DNA of 62,305 nt from Bdellovibrionales bacterium (lineage in GTDB: Bacteria; Bdellovibrionota; Bdellovibrionia; Bdellovibrionales; UBA1609), in NCBI GenBank assembly GCA_020630675.1, contig JAHDIR010000009.1, positions 17,876-80,180 of the forward strand. Direction: 5' to 3'. The position numbers and the translations under genes are program-made. Numbering within the stretch: position 1 is the stretch's first letter; each line of letters starts with the position of its first letter. The notes under the pieces were generated by a model, which had not been told where the DNA came from, did not search any database, and was given only the letters and a program-made list of their open reading frames with translations. This document shows positions 41,595-51,740 of the stretch, one piece after another.

Positions 41595-42472
41595 GATGGA
41601 ACCTTTTGCAACAAAAACCCGACCCATTCGTCTTTTTGCCAACGAGATACTTTAGTGAATAACGAAAGGTCAAATTCATTTAAAAAATGAGTTTCTCTTT
41701 CTTCTAGAATTCCTGTTAAAATTAAATAACCCGCTGGAGATGTACAACGCGACAGATCTTTTTGAATATTAATAAGAACACCATCTATGATATTAGCTAT
41801 AACTACATCAAACAAGGGGCTAGAGACCTCTTCAATTTGATGATTTAAAATAACAGTTTTTTTACAAGAATTTAGCAGAATGTTCTCTTTAGCCACTTCT
41901 CTGGCTATGTCTTCAATTTCTGTGGCATGAACTAAAGAAGCTCCTTTCATTTCACAAAGAATAGCTAAAATGGCTGTGCCAGTTCCGACGTCTAATACTT
42001 TCAAACCTTGAAGAGAAAGCGTACTCAAGGCTTCGGCGGCAATTTGTGTGGTGGCATGCGTACCAGTGCCAAAAGCCATACCAGGGTCTATGAAAATTTT
42101 TAAGTCACTATTGGACTGTGGTTTTTCCCAGCTCGGTACCACCTGAACCCCTGGAGCCAATGCAAAAGAATGAAAACCTTTTTTCCATTCATGCATCCAG
42201 TCTTTATTTTCCTGTTGTTCTATTTCAAAATGCACTTCCGAAAACAAACTTGCGGCTTTGAATAACAGGTTTTCATTAGGACGTTCAGAGAAATATATAT
42301 TTAAAATTTTATGATCTGATGATTGAGTTTCTACATTGTACTGGCTGTCCAGTTGCTTAAAATCAAGTTTTTCAGAAATACCTTCAGCACCATTTTCAAA
42401 GAAAAAACCACTAATGGGATCTTCCAAATGCTCAGAAACAGGGCTTGCGACAACTACAAAGTAATGATTCAT
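41591..42472 (-). CDS. prmA: ribosomal protein L11 methyltransferase
   Basis: A 293-residue SAM-dependent enzyme that trimethylates L11. SAM-binding and family motifs FIDPGMAFGTGTHATTQI, VLDVGTGTAILAI, and NIIDGVL (replacing the common NILA) are present. prmA-rsmE is a widespread gene pair. The start has a weak ribosome-binding site. The transcript appears to run prmA-rsmE-RDD-hldE. Confidence 0.92.
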   Translation of the reverse strand: MNHYFVVVASPVSEHLEDPISGFFFENGAEGISEKLDFKQLDSQYNVETQSSDHKILNIYFSERPNENLLFKAASLFSEVHFEIEQQENKDWMHEWKKGFHSFALAPGVQVVPSWEKPQSNSDLKIFIDPGMAFGTGTHATTQIAAEALSTLSLQGLKVLDVGTGTAILAILCEMKGASLVHATEIEDIAREVAKENILLNSCKKTVILNHQIEEVSSPLFDVVIANIIDGVLINIQKDLSRCTSPAGYLILTGILEERETHFLNEFDLSLFTKVSRWQKDEWVGFLLQKVPS

Positions 42473-42550
42473 AACCCAAGATTAACACCATTTTTTGCCT
42501 TAAGAATAGCCATTTTTTAAAACATTGGATATTTTACTCTATCTAAGAAC

Positions 42551-42585
42551 AAAAAAAAGGAAGCTCTGAGAGCTTCCTTTTTTTA
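42551..42585. terminator. bidirectional intrinsic terminator
   Basis: GGAAGCTC and GAGCTTCC around the loop TGA, with eight A before and seven T after. It ends the lipoprotein gene (stop at 42611) upstream of prmA. Confidence 0.92.
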
Positions 42586-42610
42586 CCGTTTAATGACCTT
42601 TCTGTCGAAA

Positions 42611-43327
42611 TTACTTAATTCCGATAAATAGTTCAGCTAACTTTTTAACACTTGCTTTTGAAACATTGTTCGCAGAAGCGGCTCTTTCGTATAAACCATC
42701 TAAAGCAGTATCGTCCCCGTTCAACTTGCTTTCAACAGCACCCTGAATTTGACCGTAAGTAGAACCAATTAGAGCTTTAGAGTAAAGGTCACTTTGGTAT
42801 ACAGTCATATTTGCTTCTTTGCTGATTTGATCAGCAATGCCAGCTACGTATTTAGCTCTTTCGTCTGATAAACCGAACTGAACCGTTAACTGGTTCACAG
42901 CTTTTTTCATTTTAATTCCATCAACTAAAGCTTGAGCTTTCATTGTATCGTTAGTTGTCATTTTAGTTTTAGAGAACTGAATACCAGTATAATAGTCTTC
43001 ATAAACACTTCCACCGATATAATCTAAATCATAGAAAAAATCAGACTCATAAAGGTCTAAATGAAAGTCGATATCTTTTCCAACATAGTAGTTAGTAAGG
43101 TCATAAGCATCATACGTATTTAAGTCATAATCATAAACAACAATATAGTTCCATTGTTTAGTATTAGATTTAACTAACTCAACATCATAGTTAAGATCAT
43201 AGTTAAGAGCACTCACGAAGTCTTTTGCTAACTGACTGTGACTGTGAGTTGAACTACCACTGCCTCCGCCACAACTGATCAAAGCCAAAGACGCTAAAGA
43301 TAAAAGTACACTGTTGATTAATTTCAT
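42611..43327 (-). CDS. lipoprotein with Tyr/Asp-rich domain
   Basis: A 238-residue protein with signal peptide and lipobox (LALISC), a Gly/Ser/His linker, a central domain unusually rich in Tyr and Asp (repeated NYD, YDL and DYD motifs, about 40-115), and a helical C-terminal domain (about 125-238). Codon use looks more balanced and less AT-rich than its neighbours, which may point to high expression. No family recognised. Monocistronic, with a strong terminator. Confidence 0.75.
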   Translation of the reverse strand: MKLINSVLLSLASLALISCGGGSGSSTHSHSQLAKDFVSALNYDLNYDVELVKSNTKQWNYIVVYDYDLNTYDAYDLTNYYVGKDIDFHLDLYESDFFYDLDYIGGSVYEDYYTGIQFSKTKMTTNDTMKAQALVDGIKMKKAVNQLTVQFGLSDERAKYVAGIADQISKEANMTVYQSDLYSKALIGSTYGQIQGAVESKLNGDDTALDGLYERAASANNVSKASVKKLAELFIGIK

Positions 43328-43629
43328 ATGTTCCCCCCTAAGGATTTTTTGTTTTAAATAACTGGTGTCATTTATTAGTTTCAGTAGGGGTAATTACAAA
43401 AGGCGTACCAAACTTTTGTAGAGTGCCACTTTTTTAAGACATCTTTCTAAAAGACTTTAAACTTCGGCACTTGATGCAATGCCCTTGTATCTATTAGTTT
43501 CAATGAGGAGCGTTATAACAGGGCCTTTATGCCCCTAAAAACAAAACTAAGATCTAGTTAGTATCACTTTGACTCTAAAAAGCCTCAAGATGAGACATGA
43601 ATTCACCGAAAAATATTCAAGGAGCTGCT
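43328..43629. other. 302-bp divergent intergenic stretch
   Basis: No gene seen. Two imperfect direct repeats share ATTAGTTTCA followed by a purine-rich stretch (about 43371-43390 and 43491-43510). They may be sites for a regulator of the two divergent genes, but the match is short. Confidence 0.45.
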
Positions 43630-44286
43630 ATGAATTATTTATTATTACCATTTTATATTGTGTTGTTGTTAACAACCTCTTTGCCACTGACTTCTTGGGC
43701 TAACAGTAAAAATAAAGAAATAAAAATTATTGAAATCAAAAGAACCTTAGCCTTATCTAACAACAAGCAACACAACAAAGAGTTTTACATCAATGCCGGC
43801 AGCAACAATGGCTTAAAAAACATGCAAATTATACCTGTTGTCAGAAGAAAATCGTTCTTTGACCCTTTATTAAATAAAAGCATCGGTGATCTTTGGCTTC
43901 CTGTTGGAGAGTTAAAAATCATTCACGTTGGTGAAAAAGTGAGTATAGCCCGTATATTTAAAGTTCCTAAAAGAGACCGCCTACCAGAAGTTGAGTACAA
44001 CACCTTTATGATTGGTGATCGATTGCAAATCAATAAAGCTAGAAAGCTAAAGGCTAAAAAAAGAAAATCATCTAAAGCAAAATCAGCACAACTGAAGTCA
44101 AAGGTCAGTCGCGGCATAGCGAGTTATAAAGGGAAAAAAAATAATATGAAATTAAATAAAGAAAAAAGCTTTTCCTCTCACCTTCAAAAAGAACTTAATG
44201 AACCTTCCGCTCAGAGCAAGTTAAATAACAATCAATATAAGTACTCTGGGGGAGGCTCCATGTCTCTTCCCACCATTGGTCGCTAG
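43630..44286 (+). CDS. exported FlgT C-terminal-domain-like protein
   Basis: A 218-residue protein with a signal peptide (about 1-25), then a beta-rich domain (FYINAGSNNGLKNMQIIPVV, SIGDLWLPVGELKIIHVGEK, VSIARIF). The pattern, a glycine after a short strand in a position-dependent series, resembles the FlgT C-terminal domain or SH3-like domains of H-ring protein FlgT. A very basic tail with many Lys and Ser follows. The ATG at 43630 has AAGGAG. Its last bases CTAG are shared with the stop of the S8 protease gene. Assignment as FlgT-like is tentative. Confidence 0.5.
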   Translation: MNYLLLPFYIVLLLTTSLPLTSWANSKNKEIKIIEIKRTLALSNNKQHNKEFYINAGSNNGLKNMQIIPVVRRKSFFDPLLNKSIGDLWLPVGELKIIHVGEKVSIARIFKVPKRDRLPEVEYNTFMIGDRLQINKARKLKAKKRKSSKAKSAQLKSKVSRGIASYKGKKNNMKLNKEKSFSSHLQKELNEPSAQSKLNNNQYKYSGGGSMSLPTIGR

Positions 44287-47200
44287 TTGATTTTTTGTAT
44301 CGGTATAAACTTTAAAGCAAATTTATTATCTGGAGTTTTACACAAAAAAGTATAATTCATACTTAATGACCCTTTTAATTTAGAGGGTGATAAAGGCAAA
44401 CAGCCATCTGAAACTTCAATATTTAAATTGATTGGAGCCACTAAGTCGTTAGTTCCTTGTCGAACCACCCAAGAGTAGACCCTTCGGCTATAAATTTCAC
44501 TGGCATTCACATAAAGTGCAGGAAGAGACTGGCCATTTTCTCGGTAAAGTGAAGGGGCTACTAACTCCTGAAAGGTGAAAAAAGAAATAAAGTCAGAAAC
44601 TTTTACTTCACTGGTAGAAAAACTAACATCTTGACCATCAGAAGTGGTTAAAAGGATTTCCCCGAGAGTTTTAAATAAAGAATAAAGTTTTTCTCCGTTT
44701 TTGTAAGAAATTAAATCATTGAGTAAAACCTCTGATTCAGAAAGCTTTTTAACTTCAACACTTCTACTTTTTGAAGAAAATTTCTTTGAAAGAAGGCCTT
44801 TATAAGATAACTGTGCCCTAGAAAAACTTTTGTCTTTTACACTTAGATAGTCTCCTTTTAAGAGCTTATTAAGAGCAAAGTAGGTCATAAATTTATCGCG
44901 AGTAATATCAAACGAAAGCCCCATGTCTCGAAGCTCATCAAAAGGCTCAACATGATAATTAAAACCCTGTCCGTTTTTGTTTTCTTTTATACTTAATGTA
45001 AAGAAGTGATTTGTGTTTAAGCTGGCCGGCCAAGATTTCAGATCGGTAACACCAACACTTAATGCCCCTTGCATTGAAAAACTACCTAAAACTCTAATTT
45101 CATCATTAAGATCATTTTGCTGAAAAATATGCCATAGCTCCATAACCATATTAGGGTGAATTCGAGGAGAGTTTATTTCTCCTCTTTCATAAAGTTGTTG
45201 TACAAACATTTGTTGAATATTTTTTCTCACTGAAGGCGAAGAAAATGTACGAAGCTTCATTTCTGATTTTCCGTCTATTTTATTTAAGTAATAGAGTTGT
45301 TGACCAAAAAACTCATTGCCTTCAAAACTAGCAATATCAAAATCATTGTCTTCATCTGAAAGCTGACCTGGTGAAATAAAAAATATTTTATTAAAGTTAT
45401 TTTTTTCAGATCGCAATATTTTTGGACTTAAAGATAAGGCCGCTTGCAAATTGTCTTCTTCGGCACCAACGGCCACCTCAAACCGAAAGTTCTTTTCTGT
45501 ACCCAAATCTAAATTTCGACCAGGCAGATCCTCTAATGGCTTCAACTTCAAAGAGCTATGAAGTAAATTATAATTTTGGTCAAAAACATAGTACTCTATA
45601 AACTGTCCAATATAATTGAACTCATCAGAATTATCACCAGAGCTTTTCTCTTTGAGTTCAATGTTTTCATACCCCACAGAACGCAAAACATACTCATCTC
45701 CTATATTGCCTGGAATGATATCAAGTTGTGTGACTCGAAAACTCTTTGTTTTAGGAAGAAAAACTAAAGGCTTTTGTTGAAAGCGCTGTCCGTTTTGTGA
45801 CAAAATAGAAATTTCTATACCAGGAACTCCATCTTTCAAGGTCACATGATCAACAAAATATTCAGTGTCTTCATTGGTGATATCTGATGGCGTTATTTTT
45901 TTTGTTAAAGTTCGCCCCAGGTTCAGTTGGTCAGGATTCTCATCTAATAACTCATTTATATTTGCTAAAGTTTCGCTTTTAAAGTCGATGGGAAAAGTAA
46001 GGGCCTCAGCATCGTCTAAGTGAATAAAAAGTTCGGTCTCTAAAATAAAGCTATCAGAGTACTTATGACCTGTTTCTGATAAGTAATTCAGGTCAATCGC
46101 CAGCTTTACTCTTGAGGCTCCATTAAAGTCGATAATATTAGCTTGAAAGTTAAGTTCTTTGCTCGAAAAGGCTTTCAGCTGATTTATCTTTTGGGCCTTG
46201 GTGCTTACAATCACATTTGAGTTTAGGGTACGTACACTCACATTTACATTTTTTGCTGAAGCCCATAAATTTTTTAAAGGAAAAGTGATATTTATTTTTT
46301 TTGATTTCACTTTTAATTGCGTTAGTTTTTTCAATTGTGGACGAAGGTAAGGCCTAGCACTTGAAGTTAAAGCCGAAGACATTTGCAGGCGACCACTAAG
46401 AGTAAACCGATGGTCTTTAAAACTCATTGGCGCTGCTGAGGAGTAAAGCCTAGCTTTAACCTCTTGAGAGGAAATTTTAGGGTAAGCCCCTTTGAGTAAA
46501 GCCGCGGCTGCAGCGACAAAAGGAGCCGATTGGCTTGTACCGGTTTGAAAATCGTAAAGATCTGACTGTACAAATAAGCTTGAAAGCTCAGTGGTTTTAT
46601 TTAAACTTAAAATAAGCTCCCCTGGAGCTGTTATATCTACACTAGACCCATAGTTAGAAAACCCGGCCAATTGCCCTCCATTGGAGTGGGCCCCAACACA
46701 AATAACACCAGGAAAAGAACAAGGAAAAATATCTACGTTAACATCTTCGTTACCAGCAGCAGCAATGACAGTGATTCCTTGGTCTAAAACTTTTTGTAAA
46801 GAGGCTTTGACTCGAGGAGTTGCTAATCGAGTCGGCAAACCAAAACTTAAGTTTACAGCATCTACTGGACGTCCATATCTTTTGACCTGGGCAACATAGT
46901 CTAAGCCTAAACTAATTTGATTTAAAATCTGAGAAATAATGGTTTCTTGGCCAAACTTTTTAATTGTTTCTTTTTTTATATTTTCTAAAACTTTGACGGG
47001 TAAAATTTTTATACGATTGGAAACCCCTTGCACTCCAATTCCATTGCCCGATACTGCAGAAATTATTCCAGCCAAGTGAGTTCCATGGGAAAATTGGTCA
47101 GTGTCTTTAGGCCTTGAATTTCCAAGACGACTTCGTAAATCGGTAAAATTCCAACCCAAACAATCATTACTAAAATCAAACTCACTAATATTTGGAAGGC

Positions 47201-47720
47201 CTTTTCTTCGTTCCGAACGATCTCTCTTTTTTTTGGGCCTTTCTAATTTTGGAAGACCGAGATCGTTGCATCGATTAAAATCTTTCGCGATATTGTCTTG
47301 AATATCAGGGTGTCTATAGTCTAAGCCAAAGTCCAAGATGGCCACAACAACGTCTCTTTTAACCATTTTTTCTAAATCAAGAAATAAAGGTAACCAACTA
47401 ACATCATCATCATCAACTACCTGTGTGGAATTTTTAATTTTACAGGACCGTCCAGGAGTCTCTAAAAAGAAATCTTCTGTAGATATATTACCAAGATCAA
47501 AAGAAGGAACTTCAAAGCTTTTTCCACAAGTGGGACGATTCTCTAGTGGGCCCAACTGTTCAAAAACGGTTTGGCCATAGTTTACAAGGCCCCACTGGTA
47601 AGAAAAAAACTCATCTACTTTTGTATTTACTAATAAAGGAGATAAGGATTCATAAGGCGTAACGACTTGCGCCTTTAAAATAAAGGGAGAAAACAAAAAG
47701 ATAAAAATTAACCTGATCAT
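44283..47720 (-). CDS. large secreted S8 subtilisin-like serine protease
   Basis: A 1,145-residue protein with signal peptide (about 1-18). An S8 domain carries a complete catalytic set: Asp130 in ILDFGLDYRHPDI, His212 in FSHGTHLAGI, oxyanion Asn324 in AAAGNEDV and Ser396 in GTSQSAPFVAA. An Arg/Lys-rich insertion lies between Asp and His. The C-terminal 700 residues are beta-rich and include FG-GAP-like or repeat-type segments that I cannot classify. I chose the ATG at 47720, which overlaps the upstream stop as ATGA and has GAGG before it. Probably exported to the surface or medium. Confidence 0.9.
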   Translation of the reverse strand: MIRLIFIFLFSPFILKAQVVTPYESLSPLLVNTKVDEFFSYQWGLVNYGQTVFEQLGPLENRPTCGKSFEVPSFDLGNISTEDFFLETPGRSCKIKNSTQVVDDDDVSWLPLFLDLEKMVKRDVVVAILDFGLDYRHPDIQDNIAKDFNRCNDLGLPKLERPKKKRDRSERRKGLPNISEFDFSNDCLGWNFTDLRSRLGNSRPKDTDQFSHGTHLAGIISAVSGNGIGVQGVSNRIKILPVKVLENIKKETIKKFGQETIISQILNQISLGLDYVAQVKRYGRPVDAVNLSFGLPTRLATPRVKASLQKVLDQGITVIAAAGNEDVNVDIFPCSFPGVICVGAHSNGGQLAGFSNYGSSVDITAPGELILSLNKTTELSSLFVQSDLYDFQTGTSQSAPFVAAAAALLKGAYPKISSQEVKARLYSSAAPMSFKDHRFTLSGRLQMSSALTSSARPYLRPQLKKLTQLKVKSKKINITFPLKNLWASAKNVNVSVRTLNSNVIVSTKAQKINQLKAFSSKELNFQANIIDFNGASRVKLAIDLNYLSETGHKYSDSFILETELFIHLDDAEALTFPIDFKSETLANINELLDENPDQLNLGRTLTKKITPSDITNEDTEYFVDHVTLKDGVPGIEISILSQNGQRFQQKPLVFLPKTKSFRVTQLDIIPGNIGDEYVLRSVGYENIELKEKSSGDNSDEFNYIGQFIEYYVFDQNYNLLHSSLKLKPLEDLPGRNLDLGTEKNFRFEVAVGAEEDNLQAALSLSPKILRSEKNNFNKIFFISPGQLSDEDNDFDIASFEGNEFFGQQLYYLNKIDGKSEMKLRTFSSPSVRKNIQQMFVQQLYERGEINSPRIHPNMVMELWHIFQQNDLNDEIRVLGSFSMQGALSVGVTDLKSWPASLNTNHFFTLSIKENKNGQGFNYHVEPFDELRDMGLSFDITRDKFMTYFALNKLLKGDYLSVKDKSFSRAQLSYKGLLSKKFSSKSRSVEVKKLSESEVLLNDLISYKNGEKLYSLFKTLGEILLTTSDGQDVSFSTSEVKVSDFISFFTFQELVAPSLYRENGQSLPALYVNASEIYSRRVYSWVVRQGTNDLVAPINLNIEVSDGCLPLSPSKLKGSLSMNYTFLCKTPDNKFALKFIPIQKIN

Positions 47721-50700
47721 AAATAAGACCTCAATATCCATTTTAAGTAAAGTTCACTGTCACTAATACCTATTCTCTTTTTAATAAGATCTAAATCTCC
47801 GTAGGTATTGTCATAATTTTCTCCGTTGACACTTTTTTTACGAGGAAAGCCAATACTGTTTGCAACAAGTCCACCTAAGCGCTCATCTCCTAATTTAAAG
47901 CCGTTAACGCTTCCTCTTATAAATACATTTCTTAAAGGCCTATCTTTTATGTTGCCGTCTTTTGGCACGTCGTCAAATAACGAAATAAAATCAATAAAAT
48001 CTAAGTTTTGTTTAAGCAATCTCACTAAATTAACTAATTCTTCTGAAGATTTTGTAGGGTTTGTATTGCGATAGCTTTTTAAAGCTCGACTATAACTTTG
48101 TAAAATAGCCAAAGACTTATGCTCCATTAAAAGTTGTTTTTGGTCATTGGATACGCCGGCATTATATTTTTTTGGCATTAGTCTTTCCACTTTTAGTGAG
48201 AATAAGTAAGGGCTATCACTCAACAAACGCTCAATCCCTTCCCGGTAAATAATAATATCTACACCCACTCGATAAAGCTGTAATCGCCTGAGCTTTGAAA
48301 AATCTTGCGTATTAAACAGCTCAAACTTTCCAGAAAAACTGACTTTGTTATTTACTTTATTTAGAAGTTTTTTAGTTTGTTTATATGTTAAACCTATATC
48401 TACTCCGCCCTTCCATACATATTGTAGTTTAAGAACAGGATCTTCAAAAACCCTTTGAGGGTCTGCCAAAACACCCACTTTAGGTTCTGAAATTCTTGAA
48501 TCTAAGCTGACAGTAAGGCTATTTGATTTACCAAAAACTGTATCAGCAGGGTCACCACTAGAGCTTAATTGAAGGCCAAAGTCTTTTCCTTTATCTTCTA
48601 AAACATAGTTAATAACATCCTTAATTACGGTTTGATAGTCTGTTCCATTTCTATAACCTTGAGAGTGTCGTAAATAGCTTGTGGTATGTCCATCTTGAAA
48701 ACGAGGTAAGCTGTGAGAATAAGGAGCATAAAAATCAATAACATCATTAGTTTTGTGAGAACTGTGGTTTAGAAATAAAAATTTAAAGTTCATTTCTCTT
48801 TGTTTAAAGTCATGGGATACAACATAGGGAGACATCTCTCTGTTAATGAGTAAGTTTTTATCTTCAAAACTAATGGCATTTTCATAGGAGTCTGAAAATA
48901 AAGTTTCTATAACTATATTTAAATTTTGTTGAAAATTTAAATTTAACTCCGTCTTAAACGATCCATCAATATTTAAAACTGAACTGGTGGCAGTGACATC
49001 TCTTAATTTGTAAAACCAAGTTTTGGCTTTTCCAGTTTTTTTCTGTAACCTTAAGCTTACCACTGGAATATAATAATTAGCTCCAACGGTGAGGTCCCAA
49101 GCCACTTGATTTCCTCTTGTTTTAAAAATAAGAATTTCTTTTTCACTTTTTCGGTGTATGTGAACTCTCGATAAATCTTCAGCTTTCAAAAGAAAGCTCA
49201 TATAAACCCTTGCTGAAATATCTAAAAACCGGTGACTATAACTTCCGCTGGCTGAGGGGCCGAGGGTGTTTGATATAATTATCGACTCCCCCACTTTTAA
49301 ATACTTATTTAAAACCTTATAGTTTTTTTCAATAACTTTTTGGTATTCAGCTTTTTCCTCTTCACTTGACTCAGGGCCTAAAGGCGCAATGCTATCTATT
49401 TCACTGCGCATATCTCTTAAAATTTTAGGAATTAAAATTTCCGAATAGCTTTCTTTTAAAGCCTTTTTAATCGGCCCGCCTAAACCTTTTTTTCCAGGCT
49501 CTTTCACGACACGAAGTGGCCGTAAATGCGTCCAACGCCTCAAAAAAGTATAAGTAAAGTCAAAGCCAATTTGGCCTGTGTGAGGACCTTCATAAGTAGA
49601 AAACAAATTTAAATTATCAAATCCTTCTAGCTCTGAATGCACTCCTAGGCGCACTAAGTAACCAAAGGTGTCGACCAGCTGAATTTGATTATCCACTCCT
49701 TGCTGGGTTCCAATAGCTATATTTCTATTTAAAATTAACCGAGCCGATGCCGTGGGGGTTGTATAAAAGCCAATAGGTACCGTTTCTAATTTTGCATCGG
49801 TATCTCCTTCACGAATAGCTTGCCCTTGGTCAATTAAGTATTGAATGTTTTGCTCACGCAGTTCGTTTAAACGTTCAGCAATTTTTTCAGAGCTATTTAA
49901 TTTTAAAAAGTTATTTATATTTTTATCGATAATGGCTTCTAAAGCTGAAGACTGCAAAATAGATTGTAAATAAGAAAAAATTTCTGATAACACTAAAGGG
50001 CTTTCTTCTTGGTGCTTTGAAAACCTAGATCCATAACCCACCCACCATTTATCAGGGTTCCAATATTCCGCTCCACGAGTGTCAACCTTTAGGTTGCCAT
50101 TGACTAGTTTAGGCCCGTGGCTAATTTTAAGATCAACTTTAAACTGATCTGACAAATGAGAATACTTTTCAGACGATGAATCCCCTAAGCAATAATAAGG
50201 AGGAACTTCGTACTTGGTAGGGCCTGAACAATCAGGGTCATCCGCAAAAAAGAACTTTTGCATAAAATTTCTTCTAGCAATTAAAATTTCAATCATCAAA
50301 AGCTCAACTTCCTTCGGGTAATGAGCTTCAGCAACAATATGTTCAAAATCTTTACGACTTAAGCTTGCTAAACGCCGGGCCATCCATTTTAAATCATAAA
50401 AGTCTGGAGAAAAATTCATAACACTTTTAGTATCATGACCTATTATGAGTTTTTGATCTTTTTCAAAAAAGGGAATCGGCGAAAAGGAATTCACAGACTC
50501 CGTGGCATTCACTAAGTTGTAGGCTAACAACAAAGAGTTATAAATTCGGCGACGACCGTTATCATTGTGACCCAAAAAACCAAAAGCAAGATGAGTTTGC
50601 CCCAAGTCTTTGTGAACTAATACATCTTGAAATTCAACAACAACTTCTCCACTAGGTAACTCATCAGAAAAAGACCAAACCTCTTCCTCAACCTCTTCCA

Positions 50701-51595
50701 ATTCACCCGTAATCTCGTTCATCTTTTCCGTAAGTTCTATTTTTCGATAATTTTTAGCCAACCACCTTTGAGGGTCAGCACCTACATTTGCAGCTATACC
50801 ATTGGCATTTGATGAATTAGAGAGCTCATCTTTAGAGCCATCGCCCTCTTCAAAGTTATCTGAAAACTTTGCCGACAAACTACCTTGAATAGCTTCAATG
50901 GCTTTAATTTCACTTTTAAACTTTACTTTTAATTTAGGAATATACTTCATTCCTGGTTCTCTAAAACCTAACTTTCTTAAAAGAGTTTTTCTTAGTAAGT
51001 TATTATGAGCAAACTCTCCTAAGTACACACGGTAGGGCTGAGTCATTCCTTCGCTATCGGTAATACTCACTCGAAAATCAAATTGATCATCATTAACAGG
51101 GGAAGAAAGCCCTGAATAAGTGACCAGTTGATTATTTGTCACTCCAACATCATCCATTTTTTTAAAAATTCTTTTTGTTGAATCAGAACGCTCTAAGTTC
51201 AGCCCGTTGACTTCTTCAAAGTTTAAACCATCATCAACTAAAAATAATTTATCTAACCAGTTCACCTGAACATTTTGAGGTGAGGGGCTGAGCTTTGAAA
51301 CTCTTTTGTTTCTCCAATTTTCTTTTTGCTGTGAAGTCATCTTAGAAAAATCGGCTGGCTGCGAACGGCTAGACATGACTAAAGCTTTTAGTTCTGAAAT
51401 AGTTTGAATTTTGCCGTTATAAATTAAATCGACGGCAGGCTTTCTGGCTTCTGGTTGAGTGAGGTCAAAATGAGGAACTTCACCTGGTAAATTAAAATCT
51501 TTAGCAACTTGACTGGTGGCAGAAACTAAAAAAAATAAAGTGAAAAACAGGAAAATAAGATGAGACTTGAAATTAGACCAAACCCTTAACGGCAT
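47717..51595 (-). CDS. giant exported protein of unknown function
   Basis: A 1,292-residue protein with an N-terminal signal peptide (HLIFLFFTLFFLVSATSQ). The first half has a compact-looking domain with NNLLRKTLLRKLGF and YDLKWMARRLASLSRKDFEH. The second half is made of alternating beta strands and Tyr/Phe-rich segments, some amphipathic as in outer-membrane barrels. A CGDSS-type Cys pair is near 470. I recognise no family. Strong GGGAGGAACG Shine-Dalgarno. It is translationally coupled to the S8 protease. Substrate, inhibitor or partner of that protease is a reasonable inference. Confidence 0.85.
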   Translation of the reverse strand: MPLRVWSNFKSHLIFLFFTLFFLVSATSQVAKDFNLPGEVPHFDLTQPEARKPAVDLIYNGKIQTISELKALVMSSRSQPADFSKMTSQQKENWRNKRVSKLSPSPQNVQVNWLDKLFLVDDGLNFEEVNGLNLERSDSTKRIFKKMDDVGVTNNQLVTYSGLSSPVNDDQFDFRVSITDSEGMTQPYRVYLGEFAHNNLLRKTLLRKLGFREPGMKYIPKLKVKFKSEIKAIEAIQGSLSAKFSDNFEEGDGSKDELSNSSNANGIAANVGADPQRWLAKNYRKIELTEKMNEITGELEEVEEEVWSFSDELPSGEVVVEFQDVLVHKDLGQTHLAFGFLGHNDNGRRRIYNSLLLAYNLVNATESVNSFSPIPFFEKDQKLIIGHDTKSVMNFSPDFYDLKWMARRLASLSRKDFEHIVAEAHYPKEVELLMIEILIARRNFMQKFFFADDPDCSGPTKYEVPPYYCLGDSSSEKYSHLSDQFKVDLKISHGPKLVNGNLKVDTRGAEYWNPDKWWVGYGSRFSKHQEESPLVLSEIFSYLQSILQSSALEAIIDKNINNFLKLNSSEKIAERLNELREQNIQYLIDQGQAIREGDTDAKLETVPIGFYTTPTASARLILNRNIAIGTQQGVDNQIQLVDTFGYLVRLGVHSELEGFDNLNLFSTYEGPHTGQIGFDFTYTFLRRWTHLRPLRVVKEPGKKGLGGPIKKALKESYSEILIPKILRDMRSEIDSIAPLGPESSEEEKAEYQKVIEKNYKVLNKYLKVGESIIISNTLGPSASGSYSHRFLDISARVYMSFLLKAEDLSRVHIHRKSEKEILIFKTRGNQVAWDLTVGANYYIPVVSLRLQKKTGKAKTWFYKLRDVTATSSVLNIDGSFKTELNLNFQQNLNIVIETLFSDSYENAISFEDKNLLINREMSPYVVSHDFKQREMNFKFLFLNHSSHKTNDVIDFYAPYSHSLPRFQDGHTTSYLRHSQGYRNGTDYQTVIKDVINYVLEDKGKDFGLQLSSSGDPADTVFGKSNSLTVSLDSRISEPKVGVLADPQRVFEDPVLKLQYVWKGGVDIGLTYKQTKKLLNKVNNKVSFSGKFELFNTQDFSKLRRLQLYRVGVDIIIYREGIERLLSDSPYLFSLKVERLMPKKYNAGVSNDQKQLLMEHKSLAILQSYSRALKSYRNTNPTKSSEELVNLVRLLKQNLDFIDFISLFDDVPKDGNIKDRPLRNVFIRGSVNGFKLGDERLGGLVANSIGFPRKKSVNGENYDNTYGDLDLIKKRIGISDSELYLKWILRSYL

Positions 51596-51606
51596 CGTTC
51601 CTCCCT

Positions 51607-51637
51607 AAAGAACCGCCTTAAGAATTTAAGGCTCTTT
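51607..51637 (-). promoter_or_regulatory. hairpin in leader of the giant exported protein gene
   Basis: GCCTTAA-GAAT-TTAAGGC (plus-strand 51615-51632) with flanking AAAGA/TCTTT forms a stem 12 nt upstream of the start codon, next to the Shine-Dalgarno. No T-run follows on the minus strand. Confidence 0.5.
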
Positions 51638-51740
51638 AAGTTATAGACGCAAGGCGTGGCAATAATCTATTAATATTTAGGCAGAATGAACTATTTTCTT
51701 AAATTTTAGTGAGTTTATTCCAATAATTTCTCTGTTTTAC

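Noticed and set aside
43371-43510. Direct repeats with ATTAGTTTCA
   Set aside because: Only 10 bp are shared exactly, too little to call an operator in AT-rich DNA.
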